A program made the translations under genes and the position numbers. Shown in pieces: positions 1 through 10,978 of a stretch of 64,000 nucleotides of DNA. Numbering within the stretch: position 1 is the stretch's first letter; each line of letters starts with the position of its first letter. Source of the stretch: Lumbricus rubellus (lineage: Eukaryota > Annelida > Clitellata > Crassiclitellata > Lumbricidae); contig OX243815.1 in NCBI GenBank assembly GCA_945859605.1, positions 44,664,486-44,728,485 on the forward strand, in the 5' to 3' direction. The notes under the pieces are model-generated. The model made no database searches, had not been told where the DNA came from, and saw only the letters and a program-made list of their open reading frames with translations.

Positions 1-113
1 ACGCACTGCGTTAAATGACCGCATGATTATTATATCATAATGTAATGACTATACTGGTACATGGCAGCATTATAAATGACCACATGATGTGGCCCTCGTG
101 CACAGTTTTGTTT

Positions 114-178
114 TCGTGCGCCTCTGAGTAGAGAGAGCTTGAAGGGGCGCTGTAACAAGTGCAAAAACAAACAAACAG
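114..178 (+). repeat. SINE 3' tail fragment (family 1)
   Basis: Contains GCGCCTCTGAGTAG, then AGCTTGAAGGGGCGCT and an A/C-rich end with AAACAAACAAA. This matches the 3' end of the full SINE copies at 17578, 47708 and 50780. The tRNA-like head is absent, so it is a 5'-truncated copy. Confidence 0.75.
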
Positions 179-654
179 TTGCCACATCAGTTGTGTCTCT
201 TAATAATGTTGGTTCTTAATATTAATGCATGTGGCCGCATGACCCCACATCAAGTCGTCAAAACATGTTAGGCATTTGTTTGTATGTTTGGTGATTTGTC
301 GCTTGTATTTTCAATGTTCAAAATCGTGTGAGATGGACTTTTTTGGGGGTCATTTGTGAAGCCATCCACCAGAATTTTTTTATGCTTCAACTGATCTTAT
401 CATGTTTGTACGTCACTTTACGAAGTGTTCCGGTTGTGCTGTAGCACTTTACACTGCCACTACCCTATCTGTGGTGATGCCAGTCTCAAGCCTGGAGCAA
501 GGAGGAGGGTGATGCTAATTGTCTTTGTAACATTTGACACAGTGTCATTAAACAGCCATGGAACTTGCAATGAGTCTTTTGTGTACGTCTTTGTATGTTT
601 ACGTTGTGTTTTTGTGTGTCATTGCATTGTCTTTTGTTGGTGTTTTGTCTGTAG

Positions 655-1883
655 GATCTTCCTTACGACGATGGAATGGCGCCTTCGATGGACATCATCA
701 AGAAGTGGTGCACGATTCTCAGAGACCGTAAGACGATCGATCCGAACTTCTGTGTTGCCGTTCACTGCGTCGCAGGTCTAGGAAGGTACGGCAAGTTAAG
801 TTGCGTCAGCATTGGCAAGATTTGAAAAGAATGCATTTATAATGTGTTGCAGTGGTCAATTGATAGTGAGCTATGTGGCTGTATGGATAGCATGCTGGGC
901 CGAGCAAACAGGATGTTCTCCAATGCAGTGAAGACTTCACAACTGCAACGTAGGATTTTTTGCATCAAAGTGGTTCACAGGAGTGTAAGACAAGGAGGTG
1001 AGCATCTCCTTCATGTCCAACTGTAGACGACTTGCTTGAATAATTGACTGTTTTTGTGCCGCTCTATAGCAATGTATGACAGATTCACTGTTAAATGTTT
1101 TGTGAACAGGGCACCAGTGCTTGTGGCAATAGCGCTCATGGAACTTGGAATGCGCTACGAAGACGCTGTGGAACTGATTCGGCTGTAAGTCGTGCGTTTG
1201 ATCATCTGTTTGGATCATTTGAACTTCTGGTTGGATCTAACTTCTATTGAACAACATTTTTGATTTGATAGGCCACTCCATTTGGATTGGTCTCCCACTA
1301 GACATGTGATTGATTATAATACCGCGTGAAGTCCAAGTCTGTGTCAGATTGCTTAGTAGTGTAGTGCAAATGTCTGCTAGCACAGGTATTTGCTTTGAAG
1401 ATGTCTGCTTCTGCTCCACTTGGGCCTCCTAACCATCTCGGCTAGAATTGGTCAGTGGAAGGATCAGATGGCAAGGCAGAGGACTGGCCATCCATCCTCA
1501 TATACACCGAGGTTAAGCAAATGAACTTGCTAACACTTCATACTCATGGCTGCCAAGGGCTGATTTATTTTAACTGCCCATCTTATTAAATTATCTATTC
1601 AGCGTAGATACTCACTTTTCGCTTGATCTCGGCCGGGAGTGCCTCTGAGTAGGTACCTTGAAGGGGCGCTATATAAATTTTGATTGATTGATTGATTGAT
1701 TGATTTGGCACCCGCCCTCAAAGGTGCAGAGGCTTTGGTGGACGGTAAAATTTACGGGTGAGTTTTTGTCGTTTTTCTAGGAAGAGACGAGGTGCAATAA
1801 ACGCAAAGCAGCTCGACTTCCTGTCCAAGTATCGTCCGAGGTCGCGTCTGTCGGCAAAGAACAAGGGCTGCACGGTCATGTAG
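655..1883 (+). CDS. PTP4A: PTP4A/PRL-type prenylated protein tyrosine phosphatase, 3' part (5' exons outside the window)
   Basis: Three coding exons: 655-785, 1110-1184 and 1781-1883, all with AG/GT borders and matching phases. They encode the C-terminal about 100 residues of a PRL phosphatase. The first exon carries the general-acid loop (LPYDDG, where vertebrates have WPFDDG) and the P-loop HCVAGLGR, a CX5R active site whose arginine codon is split by the first intron. RAPVLVAIAL and KRRGAINAKQLDFLSKYRP follow as in the family. The protein ends in C-T-V-M, a CaaX box, so membrane anchoring by prenylation is expected. PRLs act at plasma and endosomal membranes, dephosphorylate poorly and bind CNNM magnesium transporters (family knowledge). 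The N-terminal part, with the first beta strands, is not found in bases 1-654 and must lie upstream. The last three codons plus stop are directly duplicated just after the stop. Confidence 0.95.
1634..1705 (+). repeat. LINE-type 3' tail fragment ending in (GATT)n
   Basis: Carries the same GCCTCTGAG...CTTGAAGGGGCGCT core as the SINE and LINE, followed by ATATAAATTTT and a (GATT)n microsatellite. That ending resembles the LINE copy at 3672-4801 rather than the SINE. It lies in the second PTP4A intron of the window. Confidence 0.7.
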
Positions 1884-3532
1884 ACGGTCATGTAGATCGC
1901 TTTCGACGGATAATTCGTCTGCTCTGCACGTCGTCATGACTTTGAGAACCAAGCAATTCATCGTTACTTTGGATCTGGTCTTCTCTTTTGCTTTTATCCT
2001 CGAAATTGGTTTCGTTTTAGTTTCTGTTGAACTTTACTTGGAATACTTAAAATCTGTTTATGCAGCTTCGGCTTTTGACATCGGAGCCGTAGGCTTTAAA
2101 ATGTAAGTCACTGTAGCCATCATCACTTTTGGACTGTTCAAATTTTTCTTTTCCAACATTTTAGTCCTCCGCTGTTCTGTGTGGAAGTTGTCATTTCGAA
2201 GGCTTTAGTAAAATGTTCCGTAAAAACTGTATTTTGTTGCAAATGTTGTGATACTTCTGACCCGAGACACCCCGTTGAAAATCTAGATCCTGTCTAGAAG
2301 TTTTTGTGTCGCAGATTGTAAGCATGACACGAAATTAAATATATCGAACGCAAAATAACCGAGATTTTCATCAAAAGTTTTTGAACGCAGTGTATTTTGC
2401 TTCCTGCTTGCTTGCAGAATCTGGCTTACAGACTGGTAATTAATTACTTGTGCTGTGTTGTCGTTAGGAAAATCTAGAATATTAGTCACGATCTGTATGA
2501 AATGTGGACGTGGCATATTTTGACGTATTATGGTATAATTCGTGTAATTGCATAAGACTCAGCGTTGTTTGTATGTAAACATTTAAGCAGGTACTTGGTA
2601 CCAGTTTTCATTTTGTATTAAGTAATGTACCTCGGTGTTGTTATGCATGGTTAGATTAATGCTCGAGCTTATTAACAGGTTGCATCAAGGCTTATATGAT
2701 GGAGTGAAAGCAGAAATGGTGCTTTTTGCATAAGCACCTTGATGTGATGGTTGTAGCAAAGAGTGATTTTGGAAAACTTTTTACATCTGTAAACTTGACG
2801 TTGTCTAAAATGTTCAGGGCACGATCAATATTGAACACAAAATTTCTGATACGTTCCACGTTTTGCATGTTTTCAATGTATAAATCTGAATTCTCTCTTC
2901 CTAATCATCCTACTGATTGATTAGTGATAATGAAAATGAATTATTGGCTTAGAAATAAAAATTAGGGCCCTATTTAATTAATGTTGATAGTTGAAAGGTA
3001 TGGGAAGATTTTTTCATTAGGTTGTCTTAAATGTCAAGGAGTATTTGTTATATTAAATATGGATGGTGTATCGAGTAATATAGTTTGGTTAATATAATTA
3101 TAAGAGTTTTGAATGGATTCACTGTTCACTTATTTAGCAATATACAGACAGACAGTTTTACTTACTCACTTGTACATCTGAGCTTTTTGTCTAGAGTTGT
3201 ATGATTTGAGCTCCACAGTCAATTAATAATTATTGTAGACTAAAATCCAACTGTTTTTGACATGTGCTTGGCAGTTGGTACAGGCAGAACTTTGCCTTCT
3301 ACCTCGACCGCCCTATTTTTGTGCAATTACAAACTGTCCATTTAATGTAGTTGGTGCATAGTTGTGGCTGTGAGCTCTCAAGCAATGCATGCAACAATTT
3401 CCCACGTTTCATGTTAACAATTCACGTGTTGTGACTAACATCCTTGTGTGTGTCTGTGTGCGTGTGAAATTGCTGTTGGGCTATACATTATTTTCTTATG
3501 GTATTTACTCAGTTTGTTGAATATTTAATAAA
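1884..3532 (+). other. PTP4A 3' untranslated region with poly(A) signal at 3527-3532
   Basis: AT-rich, with no supported coding exon. The first good AATAAA on the plus strand after the stop is at 3527-3532. The first 12 bases (1884-1895) repeat the end of the coding sequence. The exact cleavage site and the UTR length are inferred. Confidence 0.5.
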
Positions 3533-3671
3533 GCAAATTCCAACAGAAGTCAAATTGGAGTTCAGCTTTCTTTTATCAAATCTGTCGTCGTCGTCATGAT
3601 ACTTGTAGGTGCTTACGTCCTCTTCCAGAGATCAATAAGAACACCCGGGTGGGAAGGAAAACTTCTGTGAG

Positions 3672-4801
3672 AATTGTAATTGTAATTGTAATTGTAATCG
3701 AACATTTATATAGCGCCACTTCAAGAGAACTCCTCAGAGGCGCTCCCGACCTGACACCAAACCATAATCAAAGAGAATGGTTTTCAAACGCTTGCGGAAA
3801 AGGGGCAAAGAAAGACAAAGAAGTTCATTACGGAGACTAATAGGTAACTTATTCCAGAAAGACGGACCGACCATAGCAAAACTTCTATGCAGCACTGTGG
3901 AAGATCGAGCCCTAGGAACAACCAGGTCACCATGCGTTGCAGAGCGAAGGAATCTACGGCCTGGAATGGATAGCACAGGCACACAAAGTTCCATAAGATA
4001 GATCGGAGCTTGGCCTGCTAGGCAATTACGCATGAGCATTAGAATCTTAAACTCAATACGTTTTTGCATAGGCAACCAGTGTAGTTCCTCCCGTATAAAA
4101 CTTGATATATGCCCAAACTTTGGAATGCCACCAATCAGACGAGCTGCAGCATTAAGGACAGATTGTAACTTATTAATGCGTGAAAGAGTTAAGCCCGCAT
4201 AAATGGCACTGCCATAGTCGACTCTCGTGCATATAAATGCATGCATCAGAGTAGTGACAGCTTTAGTTGTAAGAGAGCGACGCACCGAGCGAATCTGACG
4301 AAGATGGTAGAAACAAGTACGACATACATTTCTCACGTGATCAGAAAGGGTCAATTCCTGGTCCAAGGTCACACCCAAATCACGCACAGTGGTAGAAAAA
4401 GTCATTCCAGGAAAGCAATGTTGCAGATTTTGCATATCAACTTTAGAAACTTGCATGCGACTACCAACCCAAATAAACTGTGTTTTTCCAGGATTAAGCC
4501 TGAGGCGGTTGGACGACATCCAGGCGCTAATCGTTTCCGAAGTCATGAGAATTTTCTCTACTAGTGAGATAGCCTCTAAAGCTGGCCCCTGGACGTATGC
4601 CTGAGTATCATCAGCATATTGATGTGCCGCAACCCCCACAGAAGACAGGATCTTATTTAAGTCAGAAGTATACAAAATGTAGAGCAAAGGCCCTAAAATA
4701 GAACCTTGTGGAAGGCCAAAGGAGACCCTGGACCAGTCAGATCGGGTAGAGCCAAAAACCACAGACTGGCTGCGCCCAGAAAGAAAAGCCCGCAACCACA
4801 G
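3672..4801 (-). mobile_element. 5'-truncated non-LTR retrotransposon (L2/CR1-like LINE) with microsatellite tail
   Basis: On the minus strand the element runs from a 5' truncation near 4801 to a (TTACAA)n tail near 3672. It holds the C-terminal half of a reverse transcriptase in one open frame, then a short 3' UTR with the hairpin core GAGCGCCTCTGAG...CTTGAAGTGGCGCTATATAAA. The endonuclease and the RT fingers are missing, so it cannot move by itself. The unbroken frame suggests a fairly recent insertion. The 3' UTR core is shared with the SINE family of this window. Confidence 0.9.
3734..4795 (-). pseudogene. Reverse transcriptase C-terminal half of the LINE, 5' truncated, frame still open
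   Basis: The frame is open for 353 codons; the codon at 4795 is an internal TTG within W-L-R-A-F-L-S-G-R, not a true start. Visible motifs are FLSGRSQ at the beginning, GLPQGSILGPLLY (RT block 4), YADDTQ (the catalytic YxDD, about residue 60), LRLNPGKTQ (block 6) and DLGVTLD (block 7). Next come the thumb and the conserved LINE region ARLI...LHWLP...RI.FK. The ending FWN.LP...R...L..F...LKT.LF is usual for L2/CR1/Jockey-like LINEs. The clade within that group is not resolved. Start and endonuclease are absent, so it is scored as a pseudogene. Confidence 0.9.
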
Positions 4802-5169
4802 CAGTGGAATGCTATAATCTGTTTCTTTCTCCTGTTAGTATCTCTCACAAGGTTATGCATGTTCATCTCTCCTGCAATTTTTTTTCTTCTATTCATCACC
4901 TTTTTGTTCTGCATAAAAATGCAAGTCATTTCCACTACCAACACCATAGTGTCAGATTTTTAGCACATTTTTTGAGGGCTCCAAAAAATGTGCAAAAAAT
5001 CTGATTACTTGGGTGAAATCCAACCAGTTTGAATGTACGTTGGCATTGTGCCAAGCAAAAGCGGTCAGGCAATACAAGATGCCTCTTAGCTGCTTTGTTA
5101 CAGTTCCATATAAATAATTGTAATTGTTATTATTTTTATTATTAGTTTACAGTGCAAGATTTGTGTCCA

Positions 5170-5444
5170 ACTGACTGGACTGTTTGCATACTTCACCTAC
5201 TGGACTGTTTGCATACTGTACTATTTGCATACTTCACGTACTGGGCTGTTTGCATACTTCACGTACTGGGCTGTTTGCATACTTCACGTACTGGGGTGTT
5301 TGCATGCTTCACATACTGGGCTGTGTGCATACTTCACATACTGGGCTGTTTGCATACTTCACGTACTGGGCTGTTTGCATACTTCACATACTGGGCTGTT
5401 TGCATACTTCACGTACTGGGGTGTGTGCATACTTCACATACTAG
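5170..5444. repeat. 25-bp minisatellite, about 11 units
   Basis: Tandem copies of a unit containing GCATACTTCACGTACTGGG and CTGTTT, period 25 bp with a few substitutions (CGTACTGG/CATACTGG, GGTGTTT/GCTGTTT). The forward frames are all stop-free over most of the array. Because 25 is not a multiple of 3, each frame reads the same 25-residue cycle. I see no start, splice or homology evidence for translation. Confidence 0.9.
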
Positions 5445-8400
5445 TCGACCAATGTCAGTGCAGTTACTCATTTAATGTTTTAATTTCAGTCACATGAACC
5501 ACAACCATAAAATGCTGTTTAAAAGTTGCTTTTTGTCGCTTTAGACAATTAATTAATTAACAGCTGTTCAATCACAAACCCGAACATTACAAGTTTCGCT
5601 GCAGCTACTTTGAACATCTACGTACTACCAATAATTTGTGGATTACTTCTACCATAGATAATGCCCACAACCAAAAACGAAATTTATACATTAAAAATAT
5701 GCTTCAAACCGTCGGACATCCCTAGTAATTCTGCAAACATTTTCAGTCTGAATAACTAATTTAAAGACTACAGAGTATGTTCGTCACAAGTCCCGCTACC
5801 AATACCTGAAAGTTTACAAGACCTACTATTAAATCAATTGCAATTCTCAACCAAAGAACTTCCGTAAAATTCACTACTCATAAATAAGAAACTAACACTT
5901 GAATACATGAATAATTAATAGTATGTGGGTTACAGTTCTATCTTGGATTTAAACAAAATTTACAAAAACAGAAATTCATGCGTCAGGTATTCGGCTAAAC
6001 TCCCAAGTCTACACAGGACAAATTTGTCATCAGGCTTCATTATCCCATATAACGCATTAATTGGGCCAAGTGACTATGTGGTGTGCCACTGGTCACCCGC
6101 TATGGACACAACATGGGCCGAACAATGTGGTTGTGACAGATAAGTGAGTCGCTTTCTATCAGCCATTCTTCTCCATACTCTCAATTTATGCCACACCGTG
6201 GGTGGCTGACTATATCTTATATTTCATCACATAATCGAAAGCTAATTTTACACATCGTGAAAGAGACTGTGCGTTATGTAGCGAGGCACAGTGTTTTAAA
6301 TACAACACACTTGAGATTAGTCTTTTTTACATGTCACACAGCTACGAGATGGGCCTCGTGTGTCGCATGCTGAAAACGTGCTCGAACTTGCAAAATACGT
6401 TAAACTGTAACGCAGCTGAGAAGGGGCCTCACGTGTTTCATGGCCGAGAATGTACCGTACGTTTAAAACTGTCAAAGAATGCGAGTAGGAAGCTGTACAA
6501 AAAAGTGAAACCAACAAAAACAAGTGAAATGCAAAAACGTAACCAAGTCGCCGTAAAATAATTATAACTGGAAAATAGACGAAATCACTGGTTTCCAAAA
6601 ATAACCGGTCTACTACAGGAATAGCTACGTCGTAACCTAATTATTCTCCTAATTACTTACTACACGATAATTGTTTCTTCCGTAAAATAATTACTACACA
6701 ATAACCAGACCGCCTAAAATAATTACTACACGAAAAACCGGATACACCCCCGGCCGCCGGAAATAGTTCGCACGCGCCGACACTAGTTCGTTACAAGTTC
6801 AGTAGAGAAACTTTTATGTATGCAGATTAACTATCATTGCGTTTATCATAGCATGTACGACAGCATGTTTCAATCTGCAATTGGAAAAATGCAGCAGTGC
6901 TGAATTCTGCAATAAATATCTCCCCTCATGTAAGCGTCAATCCGGCTTTGTTCTCAAATCAGTGATGGAACATGAAAGTGTTTATCTGTTTTGGTGCCAT
7001 GCATTCCTTCTTGTATTTATATTGCACCAGCGTTATGAAGCTGAACTGATCACAATCTGCTTTTAAGCATGACTTAGAGAACAGACTGGAGATATACACC
7101 GCTGAACAGAGAGCACAACACGTTTATCCGAACGCTTTCCGACGGACAACAGAGCAATTCATCAAAACATAAAATCGTATACGCACGCTACGTAATTACA
7201 CGTTAAAGAATTACAGTTCTGTACACAATTGTCAAATTGGACTTGTGCTAGGATGCTTAACTCGAGAAGCATGTGTGTAGTACGGTGTTTAGTTTAACCA
7301 TAATTGTCATTGATAACACATCAAGATGTGCAAGGCTAAACTACGAAACAACATAGAACAAGTAGAAATCATCCCTGCTTGCAAATATACTCTGTGTTTC
7401 ACTAAATATATAACAAGTGCTCTTGCTAAAATTCTGACTTTACAGTGCCATCCTGGTCTTCTCAACAACAACAGCAGCAATACATTTGGGACTGCAAAAA
7501 CTGCCACATTCGCGTTGAATTCAGGTACAAATCAAAAGCTTCATCATCACATCCGGAGTGTTTTAAACGCGTCATCATTTCTCAATAATTCTCCATCACA
7601 GAACTAATTATTAAGTGAACGATATAAAAAACCAAAAACAATAAATGCAATTTCTGGCAACTCCACGTATATTGTTTTGCTAACTGATTAAATTTCCGTC
7701 CCGACAACAGTTAACGTCGAATAGGCCAGTGTAAAGACGGCCTCCAGTCAGTTTTTCATGAGGGGTACAATTTACTTGACTTCAAACTGAAAATGCTGTG
7801 TCAGATTTAATCTGCGGCAGCCTTGACACGAACTGGTAAACATCGTATTAAGCATACAATCACAGCTGTATAAAAAAAATCACAATTTTAACTTGTTTAA
7901 ACATCCTCCCTTCTTATGTGCCATTGTGTTTAATGTGAGGTGGCACCATGTCCCTCAAAGCTATTAACTTAACCCACTATAATGATGGGCAGGTCGTACA
8001 AGAAATGCCGTGTTGCAGCATTATCCCTTGTCATACATACATGGCCGGGTTTGTACATTTGCTACTGCAGTTTGTACACAGTAAACATTCTTGCAAACGA
8101 AACGACAAGACGTAAAATTAAATAACTTTAATTGAACATACACAGTACTCCCTAGGAGACTTGGAAAAGTTAATGGATAACCTCGTAAGTAGGCCGTTTC
8201 CATCGGACACGTGGAACCAGTCTCAAACAGATGTCGGATATCTATCACATGAAAACCAGCCTCTTATCACTCGAAGCTTTAATCGCAATCAGCCAAAAGT
8301 CACGCCTCAGAACTTCCTAATTTTCACGAAAGTGACCAATTTCGCGCGCGTACAACAGTTATCGCAAAGCAAACCAACGAATAACGAATTCAAAATCATT

Positions 8401-9067
8401 CACGTTCAAACTACCACAAACCAAATGCATATCCCACTAACTGTTACTGTAGTAACACCCAGTTGTGGCCCAAGTAAGAGCACGATTCTTCGGCCTGTTG
8501 ACAAGTTTCAGGCTGTCATGAAGATTAATCAACGTACATGGTTGAGAATGATGCATGCTACTCAACACAATGCCTAGCAATAATTATCAAAGATAGCACT
8601 TAATAAATACGTGTAGGAAATCTTGATACCCTGTGACCACACATGGACAACCATTCTTTTGCAGAAGAAGAATCTCTAGATGTTGAATATGGAGAGCGAA
8701 ATGTAACCGGTACGAGTCACAGCAAGCCATATACAGCACGACGATAAAATTGTAAACTGAGAACTTCTATAGTGTCTGTGTAATAACACTCAAATGCAGC
8801 ATCAGTTGGCAGTAACATCTACGCGTATTATGTAGAATGCATGGCAAGTCTGATTGACACACACACACAAGCAGCCTATGAAGGAGGCAAGTCCAGGATG
8901 AGACGAATGTTTAATAGCGGTCCAAAAGCAGACTATGCAAGAGGTGTCTAAATCGGTCAATTCAAAGGCAAGAAAATGAACTGCTAGGCAAAGGCAGGGA
9001 CCACACACTTCGGAGCTTTGTATGTATGTATAAATGTACATAGTACGTACGTACTACGTATTTATGT

Positions 9068-9125
9068 ATATGGACATTTATATAGTGCCTTAAAATAACC
9101 TCATGAAGGTGCTTAACGTAGCTAC
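9068..9125 (-). repeat. Diverged LINE/SINE 3' tail
   Basis: Reads ATTTATATAGTGCCTT then AACCTCATGAAGGTGCTT, a decayed reverse copy of the tail found in the LINE at 3672-4801. Assignment rests on the ATTTATATAG.GCC core only. Confidence 0.4.
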
Positions 9126-10535
9126 CCAACAGTTCTAAACAAGTGTGCGGGCATCATCAATTTCCAATGCAGTGTGGAGTGTTCTGCATATTTTATTGCT
9201 TGAGTGATTCGAAAGTTGGAGCCTAAAAAACCATTCAGCAAAAAAGGATGAACAGAACCAGAGAAAAAAACTCAAAAGCAACAACATGGAGTTGAGAGAC
9301 TATTAAGAGCATTTGGCGGCTGATAGCTCAAAGGCCTGGAGCTAACTTAACACACACACAAAATTGAAAATCATACGCTCTGGCCAAACGTCAAAGGCCT
9401 TGGACTTCTGTGACGAAAACTGCAGTCAGCTTGAGCACGCATATTACTTGAGTGATGTGAGCCAAAGACTGAGCAAAGTGTTCAGAACTAAAACAACGGC
9501 ATCAAAAAAGACGCATCAAATATGCTAAGCACACAGCATGTGCTCTGTGAAAGCTCTAATTGGTGTTGAACTGCCTAAATGCTGCGAAAAACACGGTACA
9601 TGCCAGAAATGATCTCCTGCCGTCGAAAAACGAAATAGGAAAATAGGATTGGAGCGTTCTGGACAAGCGTACAACACAGTTGAAAGCTGCAGTCCACGGT
9701 GACTATTAGCGAGAAAGATTTACATGCCAGACTTCAATATTTGAATCAGAGGCAAACCATTTCCTAGAGAATGTATCCCAATATTTCACCACAGGACCCA
9801 GATACATTACAAGACTCAAGACGTTTCTTCGCCTATCTCCAAAATAAAAATTGCAAACTAGATTCGCAGAAGTCAAAATACGTTCGACATGTTTGTACCC
9901 TTTAAGTGAAATTATTGCAGATAATCATTTGCGATTAATTCAGTGTGAAGTTCCCACGACCACGTGATGTGATTCCGATTAAGGTCAATACAGAACCCGT
10001 TCAACTCCATATATGCATGTTGTCAAGAACACAGCATTTCCTTATTCGACTCCAACATTTGATGGTAAAAGCCTTGTATTGTTGCACAGTACAAAGTTGT
10101 TGCAGTGGCACCTGTAGCGGCCGTCAATTATTATGGCCAGAGACCTGTGCTATAATACATTAAAGGAACATCTTAGTGTATTTATAGCAACTTGAACTTT
10201 AATCACAGAGACTTGAAGCAGTGAAGCCACACTTAGCAATTCACTGGCAGTGATCATGACATGAATACCAATTTGGAGTTCTTTCATTTATGACTTTTCG
10301 AGCACTTCTTACAAACACACACGCCCTGACATCAAGTAATTAAAAAGAACAAGAATTTACAGTGCAGTATTTAAACGCCCACAAGAACAGCTCAAAACAA
10401 AATGCTTTGTGTAAACACGCGCAAAGACTGTTGTTGGTTAAAAACGCCCACGGCTCATGGCTCATGCCCTCCCTCCCATCCAGTATTGGCTTTAATCCAT
10501 TTTGAACCTTCTGCACAACACTATCTAGCATCTAC

Positions 10536-10640
10536 CTATGGAATTTATATAGTGCCACTTGAAGATAACTATTCAGAGGCTTTCTGACCCAGGCATGGCC
10601 AAAGAGGAAAGTCTTGAGCAGTCTATAAAAAGAGTTAGAC
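10536..10640 (-). repeat. LINE 3' end fragment
   Basis: AATTTATATAGTGCCACTTG, then AACTATTCAGAGGC, is the reverse of the LINE tail core. It continues into a stretch (GGCATGGCCAAAGAGGAAAG) resembling the end of the LINE coding region seen at 20745-20845. No usable frame remains. Confidence 0.55.
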
Positions 10641-10904
10641 AAGTAATGGCATTGGGTCAGCTGAGACTTGATTTGACACTTCATTCTGAAATAAGTCCTT
10701 CTCATGCAGACCTTCTGGACATCTCATCCACTTGTCTTTGTGGTCCATCATCAGCTCCACCCCGTCCCTGTCCTACAACACCTCTCCAGTCTTTTCCCGT
10801 GCATTCATCCGTCGTTTTCCTGCTCCCTCCAGAATTCCAGGGCATCACACTTGTTTGACTCTTCTATTCTCATCCATATGCCACATATACCCCATCCACT
10901 TCAA

Positions 10905-10919
10905 TCTTCTCTCTCTGTC

Positions 10920-10976
<57 letters not shown>

Positions 10977-10978
10977 GT
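10905..10978. repeat. (CTGT)n/(CT)n microsatellite
   Basis: Runs of CTCTCTGT, then CTGT repeats, then CT repeats. Confidence 0.95.

Noticed and set aside
425..781. 118-codon frame beginning at 425
   Set aside because: It reads through the PTP4A exon at 655-785 in a different frame; the phosphatase frame with DLPYDDG and HCVAGLG is the real one.
5152..5497. Three overlapping forward open frames
   Set aside because: All are readings of the 25-bp minisatellite.
8161..8577. 138-codon open frame in the large intergenic region
   Set aside because: First codon is TTG, no homologous motif, no splice context, composition of random AT-rich DNA; a chance frame.
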